Below, piece after piece: positions 36,994 through 45,456 of a stretch of DNA of 64,000 nt (positions are counted from its first letter, which is position 1; each line of letters begins with the position of its first letter). The position numbers and the translations under genes are program-made. Source of the DNA: an uncultured Pelagibacteraceae bacterium. GTDB taxonomy: Bacteria > Pseudomonadota > Alphaproteobacteria > Pelagibacterales > Pelagibacteraceae. The stretch lies in contig CACJPL010000002.1 in NCBI GenBank assembly GCA_902595285.1, positions 1 to 64,000 of the forward strand, in the 5' to 3' direction. The notes under the pieces are model-generated. The model was not told the origin of the DNA. It saw only the letters and a list, made by a program, of their open reading frames with translations, and did not search any database.

Positions 36994-37563
36994 ATGAATA
37001 ACTTTATTGAACAAAATGTTTCATTGGAAAAGTGCCCTGCATTAGTCCTCAATGCAGATTATAGACCTCTGAGTTACTACCCTTTATCTTTGTGGTCATG
37101 GCAGGATACAGTTAAATCTGTTTTTCTGGATCGAGTTATTATTGTTAGTAATTATGATAGAACTATAAGAAGCCCGTCATTTAATATGAAATTACCAAGT
37201 GTTATCGCATTAAAGGATTATATTGTTCCTCAAAGCAAACCAAGTTTTACTAGATTTAATGTGTTTTTAAGAGATAAATTTTCCTGTCAATATTGCGGAA
37301 GCAATGAAGAGTTAACTTTTGATCATTTATTACCTAGATCAAAAGGGGGTGAAACTAATTGGGATAATGTTGTAACAGCCTGTTCTGCATGCAATGTAAA
37401 AAAGGGTGGAAAACTATTAAAACATTCAGGCATGAAATTACATCAGTACCCTTATCGACCATCAACAGAGGATCTACATAAAAATGGCAAACATTTTCCA
37501 CCAAATTTTTTACATAAAAGCTGGATGGATTACCTATATTGGGATGTAGAACTAGAGTCTTAA
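36994..37563 (+). CDS. HNH endonuclease family protein
   Basis: 189 residues. The C-terminal HNH/zinc domain reads FSCQYCGSNEELTFDHLLPRSKGG (shown in part) near residues 95-118, with a second CxxC in CSACNVKKGGK near 128 and the catalytic His in FDHLLPRS. The N-terminal LVLNADYRPLSYYPLSLWSW is typical of a widespread, chromosomally conserved, stand-alone HNH family. No methylase or other restriction partner lies nearby, so a housekeeping role is likelier than defence. Its stop overlaps coq7 by 4 bases. Confidence 0.85.
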   Translation: MNNFIEQNVSLEKCPALVLNADYRPLSYYPLSLWSWQDTVKSVFLDRVIIVSNYDRTIRSPSFNMKLPSVIALKDYIVPQSKPSFTRFNVFLRDKFSCQYCGSNEELTFDHLLPRSKGGETNWDNVVTACSACNVKKGGKLLKHSGMKLHQYPYRPSTEDLHKNGKHFPPNFLHKSWMDYLYWDVELES

Positions 37564-38093
37564 ATCTTCTCAGAAATATTTATTGCAATTTTTGATCCTG
37601 TTTTAATAATTTTATCTAATATAGAGTAAGGACCTTCTTTTGTTGCACCCTTTTCATAAGCAATATCTTTATGACTTAATTCATCTTCTCTAAATTTAAT
37701 TATTTTTTTTTTAAGTTTTGGTTCACTTTTATCAAGTTGTTTTATTTGGTTTAAATAATGCTCATCTATAACTTCTTCAACAGAAGCAGTGCAAAGCATA
37801 GCTGCCTTCTTTCCAAGCAAAGTTGAACCAAAACCTAATCCTACACCCAATAAATCCCATAAAGGTAAAAACTTTGTTGGTTTTATATTTCTCTTTTTAA
37901 TTTCTTCCTCAAAAAAATCAGAATGCTCTTTTTCATGAACTTTCATTTCTTCAATTGTTTTTTTTAAAACTTCATCTTTAACTAATGTGTTTAGAGCAAG
38001 CAACTGTCCTTCATAAATTTTAACAGCACCACGTTCTCCAGCATGATCAACTCTAATAAATTCTTCTATTTTCTTTTTATTTATTGTTGTCAT
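37560..38093 (-). CDS. coq7: Demethoxyubiquinone hydroxylase Coq7
   Basis: 177 residues. Ferritin-like diiron carboxylate protein: FIRVDHAGERGAVKIYEGQL near residue 12, EMKVHEKEHSDFFEEE near 48 with ExxH, ASVEEVIDEHY near 104, and FREDELSHKDIAYEKGA near 134 with the second ExxH. It hydroxylates 5-demethoxyubiquinone at C6. Together with ubiE and ubiB it covers part of the ubiquinone pathway. It overlaps dsbB by 17 bases. Confidence 0.94.
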   Translation of the reverse strand: MTTINKKKIEEFIRVDHAGERGAVKIYEGQLLALNTLVKDEVLKKTIEEMKVHEKEHSDFFEEEIKKRNIKPTKFLPLWDLLGVGLGFGSTLLGKKAAMLCTASVEEVIDEHYLNQIKQLDKSEPKLKKKIIKFREDELSHKDIAYEKGATKEGPYSILDKIIKTGSKIAINISEKI

Positions 38094-38562
38094 AACTTAA
38101 ATAAACTCTTGTTGTAAAATATACTATTAATATTGATATTATAATATTGTAACTTGTAAGCGATAAACCTAAAATTTTAAATGTAACATCTTTGCAACTT
38201 ACATTTTTTTCTTGTAACTGTCTTAATATGTCTTCTTTTGATAGTAAATTGGAGCCATTTTTTAAATCACAAACCAGTGATTCTTGAATAAAACCTTGCT
38301 CTATACCTAAATGATATAAAGATAAAATAGTAGCTGCTAAAAAAATTAAAATAAGAGAAAGAATGAAATATTTTTCAAGATTAATAAATTTATAATTTAA
38401 TACAATAATTATTAATGCTAATAGGTATGGAATTCTTTCCAGTGTACATAAGTTACAAGGCTGATGCCCTAAAACATATTCAATAAAAAATGCTGAAGAT
38501 AAAGCAATAATGCTAATCAAAAAAATTAACTTTAATGTAATTGTTTTGTTAATCTCAAACAT
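38077..38562 (-). CDS. dsbB: Disulfide bond formation protein DsbB family
   Basis: 161 residues with four hydrophobic helices. First periplasmic loop HQPCNLCTLERIPY carries Cys36 and Cys39; the second loop carries Cys in LVCDL near 97 and VSCKDV near 122. It reoxidises DsbA-like proteins using quinone. Overlaps coq7 (17 bases) and the DedA gene (8 bases), linking quinone synthesis with a quinone-using enzyme. Confidence 0.88.
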   Translation of the reverse strand: MFEINKTITLKLIFLISIIALSSAFFIEYVLGHQPCNLCTLERIPYLLALIIIVLNYKFINLEKYFILSLILIFLAATILSLYHLGIEQGFIQESLVCDLKNGSNLLSKEDILRQLQEKNVSCKDVTFKILGLSLTSYNIIISILIVYFTTRVYLSYDNNK

Positions 38563-39160
38563 TAAATTTTAAAAATAAATAAATAATAATAAATATTATA
38601 ACTATAATAATTCCAATTATGGTGAACCATTTTGATCCATGTTTTTCCATGTACTCTGTAAATAATTCTCCAAATTTATAAGATAAATATGCAACTATAA
38701 AAAATCTCAGGCTTCTTGAAATTAAGCTAACAATTATAAAAATAGGAAGATTAAAAGCAATTAAACCACTTGAAATCGTAAAAGCTTTATATGGCAATGG
38801 TGTAAAGCCCGCTAAAAAAAGAATACTCAACCATGCAAGGAATCCACTACCTTGTGACATACTCAATTTCAAATTTTCAACTTTATCTTGATAGCCATAA
38901 AATTCGATTAGATACATTGCTAAATCAAAAAATAAATAACCTATCAAATATCCAAAAATTCCTCCAAGAACTGAAAATATTGATGCTACTAAAAATATTT
39001 TTAAATATTTCTCTTTTTTAGCAATAACCATTGGTATTATCATGGCATCTGGAGGTATAGGAAAAAAAGAACTTTCTATAAAAGATACAAGCCCTAAATA
39101 AAAATTCGAACTTTTATGTGCAGCTAATTCTAAACATTTTTTGTACAGTGTTTGAAACAT
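38555..39160 (-). CDS. DedA/YqaA-family membrane protein
   Basis: 201 residues, five or six hydrophobic segments. SFIESSFFPIPPDAMIIPMV near residue 28 and FLAGFTPLPYKAFTISSGL near 115 are the re-entrant-loop motifs of the SNARE-associated (VTT/DedA) fold; the YqaA branch fits best. DedA relatives include lipid-carrier and polyprenyl-phosphate flippases; the substrate here is unknown. Confidence 0.82.
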   Translation of the reverse strand: MFQTLYKKCLELAAHKSSNFYLGLVSFIESSFFPIPPDAMIIPMVIAKKEKYLKIFLVASIFSVLGGIFGYLIGYLFFDLAMYLIEFYGYQDKVENLKLSMSQGSGFLAWLSILFLAGFTPLPYKAFTISSGLIAFNLPIFIIVSLISRSLRFFIVAYLSYKFGELFTEYMEKHGSKWFTIIGIIIVIIFIIIYLFLKFNV

Positions 39161-39200
39161 TTTTAGGTTTTAATATAAATTTAGTTCTTATACTATTAAA

Positions 39201-39206
39201 TATAAT
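39201..39206 (+). promoter_or_regulatory. Candidate -10 element for tRNA-Leu
   Basis: A consensus TATAAT lies 15 bases before the tRNA 5' end. The -35 region is poor (TTAGTT at 39181, spacing 14). It probably drives both the tRNA and the acyl-CoA synthetase gene that begins 7 bases after it. Confidence 0.4.
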
Positions 39207-39221
39207 TTAATTGAATACCAA

Positions 39222-39306
39222 GGGCGAATGGCGGAACTGGTAGACGCGCACGACTCAAAATCGTGTTTCGCAAGAAGTGAGAGTTCGATTCTCTCTTCGC
39301 CCACCA
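39222..39306 (+). tRNA. tRNA-Leu (anticodon CAA)
   Basis: Acceptor stem GGGCGAA pairs with TTCGCCC; the anticodon arm is CACGA-CTCAAAA-TCGTG with anticodon CAA, reading UUG. A variable arm (TTTCGCAAGAAG region) and T-arm GAGAG-TTCGATT-CTCTC follow, and CCA is encoded. The long variable arm and D-loop fit a class II leucine tRNA. The next CDS begins 7 bases later. Confidence 0.95.
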
Positions 39307-39313
39307 AGTAACT

Positions 39314-41044
39314 ATGAATTTAGATAATTTAAATAATTTGATAGAATTATTTGCTAACCAAGCAAATAAACAAAATAAAAGAGATATTTTTTTAGAATGG
39401 CTAAACCCGAGGAATAAAAAAACATACACATGGGAACAAACTGAAAAGAATATTTTAAATTTATCAAAAGTTATTAAAGAAAATATAAAAGAAGGTGATA
39501 GATGTCTTTTAGTTTCAGAAAATAGACCTGAGTGGTTTGTTTCTGATTTAGCTATAATGTTAGCTGGTGGAATTACAGTTCCAGCATATACAACATATAT
39601 AGAAGATGATTATAAGTATTTGATAGAAGATTGTGAACCTAGCTTAGTTATTGTTTCTAATAATGAAATGCTAAAAAAATTAAATAATATAATTAATGAA
39701 AAAGACTTTATTAAAAAAGTTATAACTTTAGACGAAATAGCCAAGGTAACGAATAACTTAAGTTTAAATAACAAAGAAAGATATTTAGATTATAGTTCTA
39801 TTATAAAAAATAATTTGTTAGTAGAAGATAAAATTGAAAATAACAAATTAAAAAGAAACTCTCCTGCATGTATCATTTATACTTCTGGAACCGGAGGAAA
39901 TCCCAAGGGGGTAATTTTAAGTCACGGTGGAATTTTAAATAATGTTGTTGGATCTTGTGAAATTACAAAACCATTATTTAATTCAAGACCAGTATTTTTA
40001 ACTTGGCTTCCGCTTTCTCATTCTTATGAGCACTGTCTTCAATTTGTACAGATAGCTGTAGGAGCAAGAGTATTCTATGCTGAAAAAATTGAAAAACTTC
40101 TAGAAAATATATCTGAAGCAAAGCCTACAATTATGGCAGCTGTCCCTAGGTTTTACCAAAACCTTTATAATAAAATAAACATGAATTTAAAAAAACAAAC
40201 AGGTTTTAAAGCAAAATTAATTGAAGCAACTCTTCGTCTGGGAAGAAAAAAACTATTAAATCAAAAAATGATTTTTTCTGAAAAATTAGTGAATTTTATA
40301 GTTGATAGATTAGTTAGAAAAAAAATCAAAAAACAGTTCGGTGGAAATTTGAAAGCTTTTGTTTCAGGTGGTGGTGCCTTAGACAGAGAAATAGGTGAAT
40401 TTTTAAATGCTATAGGACTACCAACACTACAGGGTTATGGTTTAACAGAAACATCGCCAGTGGTAAGTTGCAATCCAATACATAAAATAAAAGTAGAAAC
40501 TGTAGGACCTCCATTTAAAGGAAATGAAGTTAAAATTGCTGAAGATGGAGAAATTTTGGTTAAAGGTGAAAATGTAATGCTAGGATATTGGAACAAAAAA
40601 GAAGAAACTGAAAAAGTAATTATAAATGGATGGCTACATACAGGTGATATTGGAGAGATAGATCCAAATGATGGCTATTTAAAAATAACTGATAGAAAAA
40701 AAGATATTATAGTTAGTGCTGGAGGAGACAATATTTCACCAGCTAAAATTGAAAATATGATTACAAATGAGCCAGAGATAGATCAATGTATGGTTTATGG
40801 TGATAAAAAAAATTATTTAGTAGCGTTGATAGTGCCTAATAAAGATTTTTTAAATGAAAAAGAAAAAATTAATGAAGTAATTAAAAAAATAAATACAAAG
40901 TTAACTTTATTGGAAAAGATAAAAAAAATTCAATTAACAGATGAAAATTTTTCTATTGAAAATGGTTTAATGACACCAACAATGAAAGTAAAAAGAAAAA
41001 AAGTTACTGAAAAATATAAAAATCAATTAGAAAATCTTTATTAA
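39314..41044 (+). CDS. Long-chain acyl-CoA synthetase (AMP-binding, FACL type)
   Basis: 576 residues. AMP-binding P-loop YTSGTGGNPKGVILSHGG near residue 190 (note SGTGGNPKG instead of the common SGTTGxPKG), LPLSHSYEHC near 236, GYGLTETSPVVSCNP near 375, GDIGEIDPNDGYLKITDRKK near 445 and a C-terminal Lys region MTPTMKVKRKKV. This matches the long-chain fatty-acid CoA ligase family, which activates fatty acids with ATP. No signal peptide. The gene is just 7 bases after tRNA-Leu with no ribosome-binding site. Chain-length preference unknown. Confidence 0.85.
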   Translation: MNLDNLNNLIELFANQANKQNKRDIFLEWLNPRNKKTYTWEQTEKNILNLSKVIKENIKEGDRCLLVSENRPEWFVSDLAIMLAGGITVPAYTTYIEDDYKYLIEDCEPSLVIVSNNEMLKKLNNIINEKDFIKKVITLDEIAKVTNNLSLNNKERYLDYSSIIKNNLLVEDKIENNKLKRNSPACIIYTSGTGGNPKGVILSHGGILNNVVGSCEITKPLFNSRPVFLTWLPLSHSYEHCLQFVQIAVGARVFYAEKIEKLLENISEAKPTIMAAVPRFYQNLYNKINMNLKKQTGFKAKLIEATLRLGRKKLLNQKMIFSEKLVNFIVDRLVRKKIKKQFGGNLKAFVSGGGALDREIGEFLNAIGLPTLQGYGLTETSPVVSCNPIHKIKVETVGPPFKGNEVKIAEDGEILVKGENVMLGYWNKKEETEKVIINGWLHTGDIGEIDPNDGYLKITDRKKDIIVSAGGDNISPAKIENMITNEPEIDQCMVYGDKKNYLVALIVPNKDFLNEKEKINEVIKKINTKLTLLEKIKKIQLTDENFSIENGLMTPTMKVKRKKVTEKYKNQLENLY

Positions 41045-41162
41045 AAGAATAAATTAAACAGTTTATTAACCGCATAAACATTAACTAAATTACAAAAAAA
41101 AAGTTTTATAAAAATAAAAAATTAAAAATTATTTTTTTAAAATTTAACTTTTAATTAAAGAA

Positions 41163-41191
41163 TTGACATAACTTATAGAAAAAAATAAAAA
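41163..41191 (+). promoter_or_regulatory. Weak promoter candidate for the Lys-rich peptide gene
   Basis: A perfect TTGACA (41163-41168) is followed 17 bases later by TAAAAA (41186-41191); an alternative -10 TATAGT (41192-41197) is too distant for standard spacing. Either would start transcription upstream of the palindrome at 41203. Confidence 0.35.
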
Positions 41192-41202
41192 TATAGTAAT
41201 AG

Positions 41203-41219
41203 CGAATCAATTTGATTCG
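41203..41219. promoter_or_regulatory. Perfect inverted repeat upstream of the Lys-rich peptide gene
   Basis: CGAATCAA-T-TTGATTCG is an 8-bp perfect inverted repeat with a one-base centre, 24 bases before the ATG. As DNA it suits a dimeric regulator; as RNA it could fold a 6-bp hairpin followed by GTTT. It is the most conspicuous symmetry in the 199-base gap after the acyl-CoA synthetase gene. Confidence 0.6.
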
Positions 41220-41243
41220 TTTAACTAAAAAAGGGAGCTAAAG

Positions 41244-41336
41244 ATGCCTAAGAAAAGAAAAAAAGCGGCAAAGAAAACTAAGAAAAAAGCTAAGAAAAAA
41301 GCTAAGAAAAAAGCAAAAAAAAGAAGAAGAAAATAG
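41244..41336 (+). CDS. 30-residue Lys/Arg-rich histone-tail-like peptide, not in the ORF track
   Basis: The ORF starts ATGCCTAAGAAAAG 5 bases after a GGGAGCT Shine-Dalgarno-like element and ends TAG at 41336. Its product is almost only Lys, Arg and Ala, with KKKA repeated three times and ending KKRRRK; it resembles a free histone H1/AlgP-type AAKK tail. It has its own leader, a palindrome and a strong terminator 18 bases after the stop, so it is likely a true highly expressed small gene. It could coat DNA or RNA; function unproven. An AT-rich spurious ORF would not normally carry a ribosome-binding site and terminator. Confidence 0.72.
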   Translation: MPKKRKKAAKKTKKKAKKKAKKKAKKRRRK

Positions 41337-41354
41337 TAACTTAGTATTCTTTAC

Positions 41355-41398
41355 AAAAAACGCTTCTCATTACATTTTGTGTGAGAGGCGTTTTTTTA
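41355..41398. terminator. Bidirectional terminator between Lys-rich peptide gene and carD
   Basis: AAAAACGCTTCTCA ... TGTGAGAGGCGTTTTTTT forms a 12-bp stem with one G-T pair and a loop of about 12 bases, with A-run on the left and seven T on the right, so it can stop transcripts from both sides. The carD stop codon (41396-41398) lies at its edge. Confidence 0.88.
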
Positions 41399-42301
41399 TT
41401 CTTCGATAGGTTCATCAGCTTCTGAAATTGGCTCATCCTCAGAAATTACAGCTGGTGCAGCTTTTACAGCTGCTGCTGATTGTGATTGTGGACCTAAATT
41501 TCTTTTTAATGCTTTATCTAATTTTTTTTGTGTATCTTCTAACGATATATTTAGCACAATTTGGAATTCTGATAAAATTCTCTCATAAGCTTTTTCAAAT
41601 AATTGCCTTTCACTATAAGATTGATCAACCATAAGATCATCACCTTTATTTAAATCTCTAACAACCTCAGCCAATTCATAAATTTTCCCAGATGAAATTT
41701 TAGCTTCGTATTCCTGTGCTCTTCTGCTCCACATAGATCTTTTAATTTTTGGCTTACTTTTTAATATAGATATACATTTATTTACTTGGTTAATTGTTGA
41801 CAATGGTCTTAGATGAGACTGTTTGTTTACAGGCACCATTCCATTAGCTTTATCTTTTTCAAATTTAATTACATAAGTTTCAACATCAATCCCACCGATA
41901 TTAATTTTTTTAAATTCATTAATTTGACCAACCCCATGTTTTGGATAAACAACATGGTCTTTAATTTTATATTCTCTTTTTTCAGTTTCTTGTTTTTTAA
42001 CTTTTTTAATCTCTGGCTTAACTTCATTTGTTTTAGAAATTCTTAAATTATCTACTTTAGTCTCAACTGGGGTTATGGTTTTCTTAGTAGTTTTTTTTGT
42101 CTTATTTACTTTTGGTGAAACTCTTTTTAAGATTTTTTTACTTTTTTTTATAATTATTTTTTTATTTTTTGTTGTTTTTTTAACCTTTGATACTTTTTTT
42201 TTTGTAACTTTTTTTTTCAATTTATTATTGTTTGTTTTACCTTTAAAGATTTTCTTTAAAATATTTTTCGTACTTATTTTGCTCATTTTTAAATTTTTCA
42301 T
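41396..42301 (-). CDS. carD: CarD/CdnL-family RNA polymerase-binding regulator with Lys-rich N-terminal tail
   Basis: 301 residues (296 from Met at 42286). The conserved RNAP-interaction domain starts near residue 112 with [17 protein letters not shown], followed by the helical DNA-binding part with [28 protein letters not shown] (quoted in part). Ahead lies a tail of about 100 residues made mostly of Lys, Thr and Val ([14 protein letters not shown]), unusual for CdnL, which is normally about 160-170 residues. CarD stabilises open promoter complexes. The tail may bind DNA nonspecifically. The start overlaps fdxA by 59 (or 44) bases on the same strand. The C-terminus is Ala/Glu-rich. Confidence 0.88.
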   Translation of the reverse strand: MKNLKMSKISTKNILKKIFKGKTNNNKLKKKVTKKKVSKVKKTTKNKKIIIKKSKKILKRVSPKVNKTKKTTKKTITPVETKVDNLRISKTNEVKPEIKKVKKQETEKREYKIKDHVVYPKHGVGQINEFKKINIGGIDVETYVIKFEKDKANGMVPVNKQSHLRPLSTINQVNKCISILKSKPKIKRSMWSRRAQEYEAKISSGKIYELAEVVRDLNKGDDLMVDQSYSERQLFEKAYERILSEFQIVLNISLEDTQKKLDKALKRNLGPQSQSAAAVKAAPAVISEDEPISEADEPIEE

Positions 42302-42569
42302 GATCCGACGGCGGATCTTTTTTAATATTTATGTTAGGCCAGATTTCAGAGTACTTTTTATTGATCCCTAACCATTTCTCGCTTCCAGGTTCAGTATCTG
42401 CTTTTATCGCGTCTACCGGACATTCTGGCTCGCAAACGCCACAATCTATACACTCATCAGGTTTAATTACAAGCATATTTTTGCCTTCGTAAAAGCAATC
42501 AACCGGACATACATCTACACAGTCTGTCAATTTGCATTTGATGCATTTGTCATTAACGATATAAGTCAT
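42243..42569 (-). CDS. fdxA: Ferredoxin FdxA (7Fe-8S type)
   Basis: 108 residues. Two cluster motifs: [18 protein letters not shown] near residue 9 (3Fe-4S/4Fe-4S pattern) and [16 protein letters not shown] near 40. A C-terminal extension of about 40 residues ([15 protein letters not shown]) is normal for alphaproteobacterial FdxA. It is a low-potential electron carrier. fdxA beside carD is conserved in alphaproteobacteria. It overlaps the TerB-like gene by 4 bases and the carD start by 44-59 bases. Confidence 0.93.
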   Translation of the reverse strand: MTYIVNDKCIKCKLTDCVDVCPVDCFYEGKNMLVIKPDECIDCGVCEPECPVDAIKADTEPGSEKWLGINKKYSEIWPNINIKKDPPSDHEKFKNEQNKYEKYFKENL

Positions 42570-42973
42570 TTTGAGTTTTGTTTAATTTTCTCTTTAATAT
42601 TGCCCATAGTTTTATTGTCAATATAAAGCAATCCAGCAAGTCGTCTCATCAAATTAGTTTCATAAATATCTGCATTTTCATTAGAATAAATTATGGACCA
42701 TAAAGACTCAACAATTCTAATTTTATCCTTTTTAGATAAGTTTTTTACTTCTCTGGTAAAATCTAAAATTTGATTTGAATTATTTTCAATTACCTTTGCT
42801 TCTTCAATTGTTTTAGAAATAATTTCTTTATCTAAACCAAGGTCTTCTAGAGTTTTTTTGATAATTTCTTCCTCTTTGTCAGTATAGTCTTCGTCTATCT
42901 TAGCGGCATGAATTAAAAGAGCACAAATTTTGGTATGAAAATTATTATTTGTTTTATTTTTTTTAAAAAACAT
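42566..42973 (-). CDS. TerB-family helical protein
   Basis: 135 residues, all helical, no signal. [20 protein letters not shown] near residue 18 and [19 protein letters not shown] near 88 are the paired acidic helices of the TerB (COG4103) fold, whose acidic side chains bind metal ions in TerB. In other alphaproteobacteria an S4-domain gene usually sits here, between the Suv3-type helicase and fdxA; it is missing. Despite the tellurite name, no ter genes are present. Overlaps fdxA by 4 bases. Confidence 0.7.
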   Translation of the reverse strand: MFFKKNKTNNNFHTKICALLIHAAKIDEDYTDKEEEIIKKTLEDLGLDKEIISKTIEEAKVIENNSNQILDFTREVKNLSKKDKIRIVESLWSIIYSNENADIYETNLMRRLAGLLYIDNKTMGNIKEKIKQNSK

Positions 42974-42975
42974 TT

Positions 42976-45456
42976 TTAACTTAAATTTAAATCTTTCAAC
43001 ACTCTAAATGGATTCTCTGAAGATACTTTTTTTGAAGGATTTTTTTTAATTTTTTTAATAGGATTATATTTAAAATATGTTTCACTATCTTTTTCATAGA
43101 TTTTATAATTCATTTTTTTGAGAAGTTTTTTAAAGTTATCTTTACTACAACCTAAAAGATTTAACATTTCTGGAACTATTTTAATATTAGTATTTTCTTT
43201 TGAGCTTAAATTTATAATTAATACAAACAGTCTTTCCAAAATATCAATTCTCACAAAAAAATTATCAAATTTTTCGAATCCACACAAAAGCATAAAGTTT
43301 TTATTTTTTTTTTCTTTATCATCTAAAAAATTTAGTCCAAACGTAGGTGGTTTTAAATTATGAAATTTTTGATGAAAATTTTTCCATAACAATGTCCTTA
43401 GAGATACTGCTTCAGGCTTTATTAATTGAAAAAGGAAAACATGGTATCTTCCAAATTTTACGCCTAATTCCCTAAGAATTTTTCTTTCGTGTTGTTCGAG
43501 ATTTTTTAAGTATTCAGATACCTGTTCTCTCTTCAAAACACCATTATTTTCATAAAGTTGATAAGCTAATGCTTTAATTGAAGAATTATTTTCTTTCATA
43601 TTTTTTAAATCAACTAAGCTTTTAAGCGTAATGTTTATTTTATTATGTATCCACTTATTAATATATTCGTTTAACTTTTGTTTAGTGTTTTGTTCAATAA
43701 TATCATCAAGGATTAAATTAAAATTTGGATTTAAATAGTCGTTACCTGTTGTTAATTTAGCAATTGGAAAATCATTCCAATAGATTTTGAAGTCTTCATT
43801 TAACTCAATTAGACCTGTATCAATTATGGATTGAACCCTTTTTTCTAATTCAGGACCTATTGTTTGCCTCGCAGCTTTTTTTAAAGATTTTATATCAGTT
43901 TCTAAGGCACCTTTTTTTAAATCTAATTCTAATTTTAAACCTTTAATTTTTCCAATGAATTGATCATCAATTTTGACATCGTTGTTTTGTAGAATTTCAG
44001 TCTTGAATTCCATATCCTGTTTTAAACCTCGTACGAGCACACTAGCTCTTTTATCAATAAATGTTTTAGTAAGTTCTTCATGCAATCTATCTGAAAGCTT
44101 ATCTTCCAAGTGTTTAGTTTTTTCTATCCAATAATTTTGATTTTCTACCCAATTATTTTTATTTGAAACATATGACCAAGTCCTGACATTTGCAATTCTA
44201 TTTGATAAAGAATCTACATTTCCCTCTAATTTATCAAGTTTCATGAGCTGTAACCTCATATAATCTTCTGGAATAAGTCTATTTTTGCTGGTTAAAAATT
44301 TAAATACATTGCCAATAACTTCGAAATGATTTCCATAAGTCTTTTTTACAAAATCAGGTATTTGGCAACACTCCCATAAAAGCATTAATGTTTTTTTATC
44401 AAATTCTGAATTATAAATTTTTTGATACTTTAAAAAGTATTTAAGTGCTTTCTCATCCTCACATTCTTGTATTTTTCTTAACCAACTTGCTTGAGGTTTT
44501 TCCTCTAAACTTTTGATTAAACTAATTGGATTATTAAAATTTAGATTTGAATTTCTCCAAAATAAAGTATTAATTTCCTCAAACTTATGATTTTCAATTA
44601 ATTCTACTTCCTCTGGTGATATTTCTTTACAATCACCTGTAATACCAAAACTTCCATCATTTAGGTATCTGCCAGCTCTACCTGCTATTTGGCCAATTTC
44701 AGAAAGGCTTAATCTTCTTAGTTTTTTTCCATCAAATTTTTTTATATTTGAAAAATAAACAAAATCTAAATCCATATTTATTCCCATACCGATAGCATCA
44801 GTAGCAACTAAAAAATCAACATCTCCAGACTGATATAATTCAACTTGAGCATTTCTTGTTTTTGGACTTAATGATCCCATTACAATGGCAGCACCACCCT
44901 TTTGTCTTCTTATTAATTCAGCTATTGCATAAACCTCCTCGGCTGAAAATGCAATAATTGCTGTTTTTCTATTTATTCTTGATATCTTTTTATGACCTGC
45001 ATAGCTAAGCTTCGATAATCTTTCTCTATTTATAAATTGAATATCTCCATCTAATTTAGAAATTATATTTTTAATAGTATTTGAACCCATAAGCATTGTA
45101 AGCTTTTCTCCTCTCATATTTAAAAGTCTATCAGTAAAAATATGACCTCTTTCATGATCAGCACACATTTGAATTTCATCTACTCCAACAAACTCAAGAT
45201 GCTTATCAATTGGCATTGACTCAACTGTACATAAAAAATATTTAGCATTTGATGGAATTATTTTCTCTTCTCCAGTTATCAGAGCAACATTATCTAAACT
45301 TATCTTTTTAATTACTTTGTCATAAACTTCTCTAGCTAGTAATCTAAGAGGAAAACCAATCATACCAGTTTCAAAAGAAAGCATAGTTTCAATAGCTAGG
45401 TGGGTTTTACCTGTATTAGTTGGACCCAAAACAGCAGTAATTTGATTTTTAGTCAT
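42976..45456 (-). CDS. Suv3/MgpS-type DExH RNA helicase
   Basis: 826 residues. Helicase domain starts at once: GPTNTGKTHLAIE near residue 10, VDEIQMCADHERGH near 92 (DEIQ box II), GSLSPKTRNAQVELYQSG near 193, ATDAIGMGINMDLDFV near 217 and QIAGRAGRY near 252. The long C-terminal half (about 330-826) is helical and ends in a Lys-rich tail. This is the alphaproteobacterial homologue of mitochondrial SUV3, which works with PNPase in RNA turnover; pnp is in this window but not linked. It is the first gene of the helicase-terB-fdxA-carD run. Confidence 0.87.
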   Translation of the reverse strand: MTKNQITAVLGPTNTGKTHLAIETMLSFETGMIGFPLRLLAREVYDKVIKKISLDNVALITGEEKIIPSNAKYFLCTVESMPIDKHLEFVGVDEIQMCADHERGHIFTDRLLNMRGEKLTMLMGSNTIKNIISKLDGDIQFINRERLSKLSYAGHKKISRINRKTAIIAFSAEEVYAIAELIRRQKGGAAIVMGSLSPKTRNAQVELYQSGDVDFLVATDAIGMGINMDLDFVYFSNIKKFDGKKLRRLSLSEIGQIAGRAGRYLNDGSFGITGDCKEISPEEVELIENHKFEEINTLFWRNSNLNFNNPISLIKSLEEKPQASWLRKIQECEDEKALKYFLKYQKIYNSEFDKKTLMLLWECCQIPDFVKKTYGNHFEVIGNVFKFLTSKNRLIPEDYMRLQLMKLDKLEGNVDSLSNRIANVRTWSYVSNKNNWVENQNYWIEKTKHLEDKLSDRLHEELTKTFIDKRASVLVRGLKQDMEFKTEILQNNDVKIDDQFIGKIKGLKLELDLKKGALETDIKSLKKAARQTIGPELEKRVQSIIDTGLIELNEDFKIYWNDFPIAKLTTGNDYLNPNFNLILDDIIEQNTKQKLNEYINKWIHNKINITLKSLVDLKNMKENNSSIKALAYQLYENNGVLKREQVSEYLKNLEQHERKILRELGVKFGRYHVFLFQLIKPEAVSLRTLLWKNFHQKFHNLKPPTFGLNFLDDKEKKNKNFMLLCGFEKFDNFFVRIDILERLFVLIINLSSKENTNIKIVPEMLNLLGCSKDNFKKLLKKMNYKIYEKDSETYFKYNPIKKIKKNPSKKVSSENPFRVLKDLNLS

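Noticed and set aside
36994-37563. HNH nuclease as part of a defence or restriction system
   Set aside because: No methyltransferase, specificity subunit, toxin or phage gene is nearby, and this HNH family is a widespread stand-alone chromosomal protein.
41813-42371. Phe/Leu-rich ORFs on the plus strand across carD
   Set aside because: They are antisense to Lys codons of the carD tail, which read as Phe on the other strand; no family resemblance.
42566-42973. Tellurite resistance operon
   Set aside because: Only a TerB-like fold is present; no other ter genes, and the gene is embedded in the helicase-fdxA-carD run.
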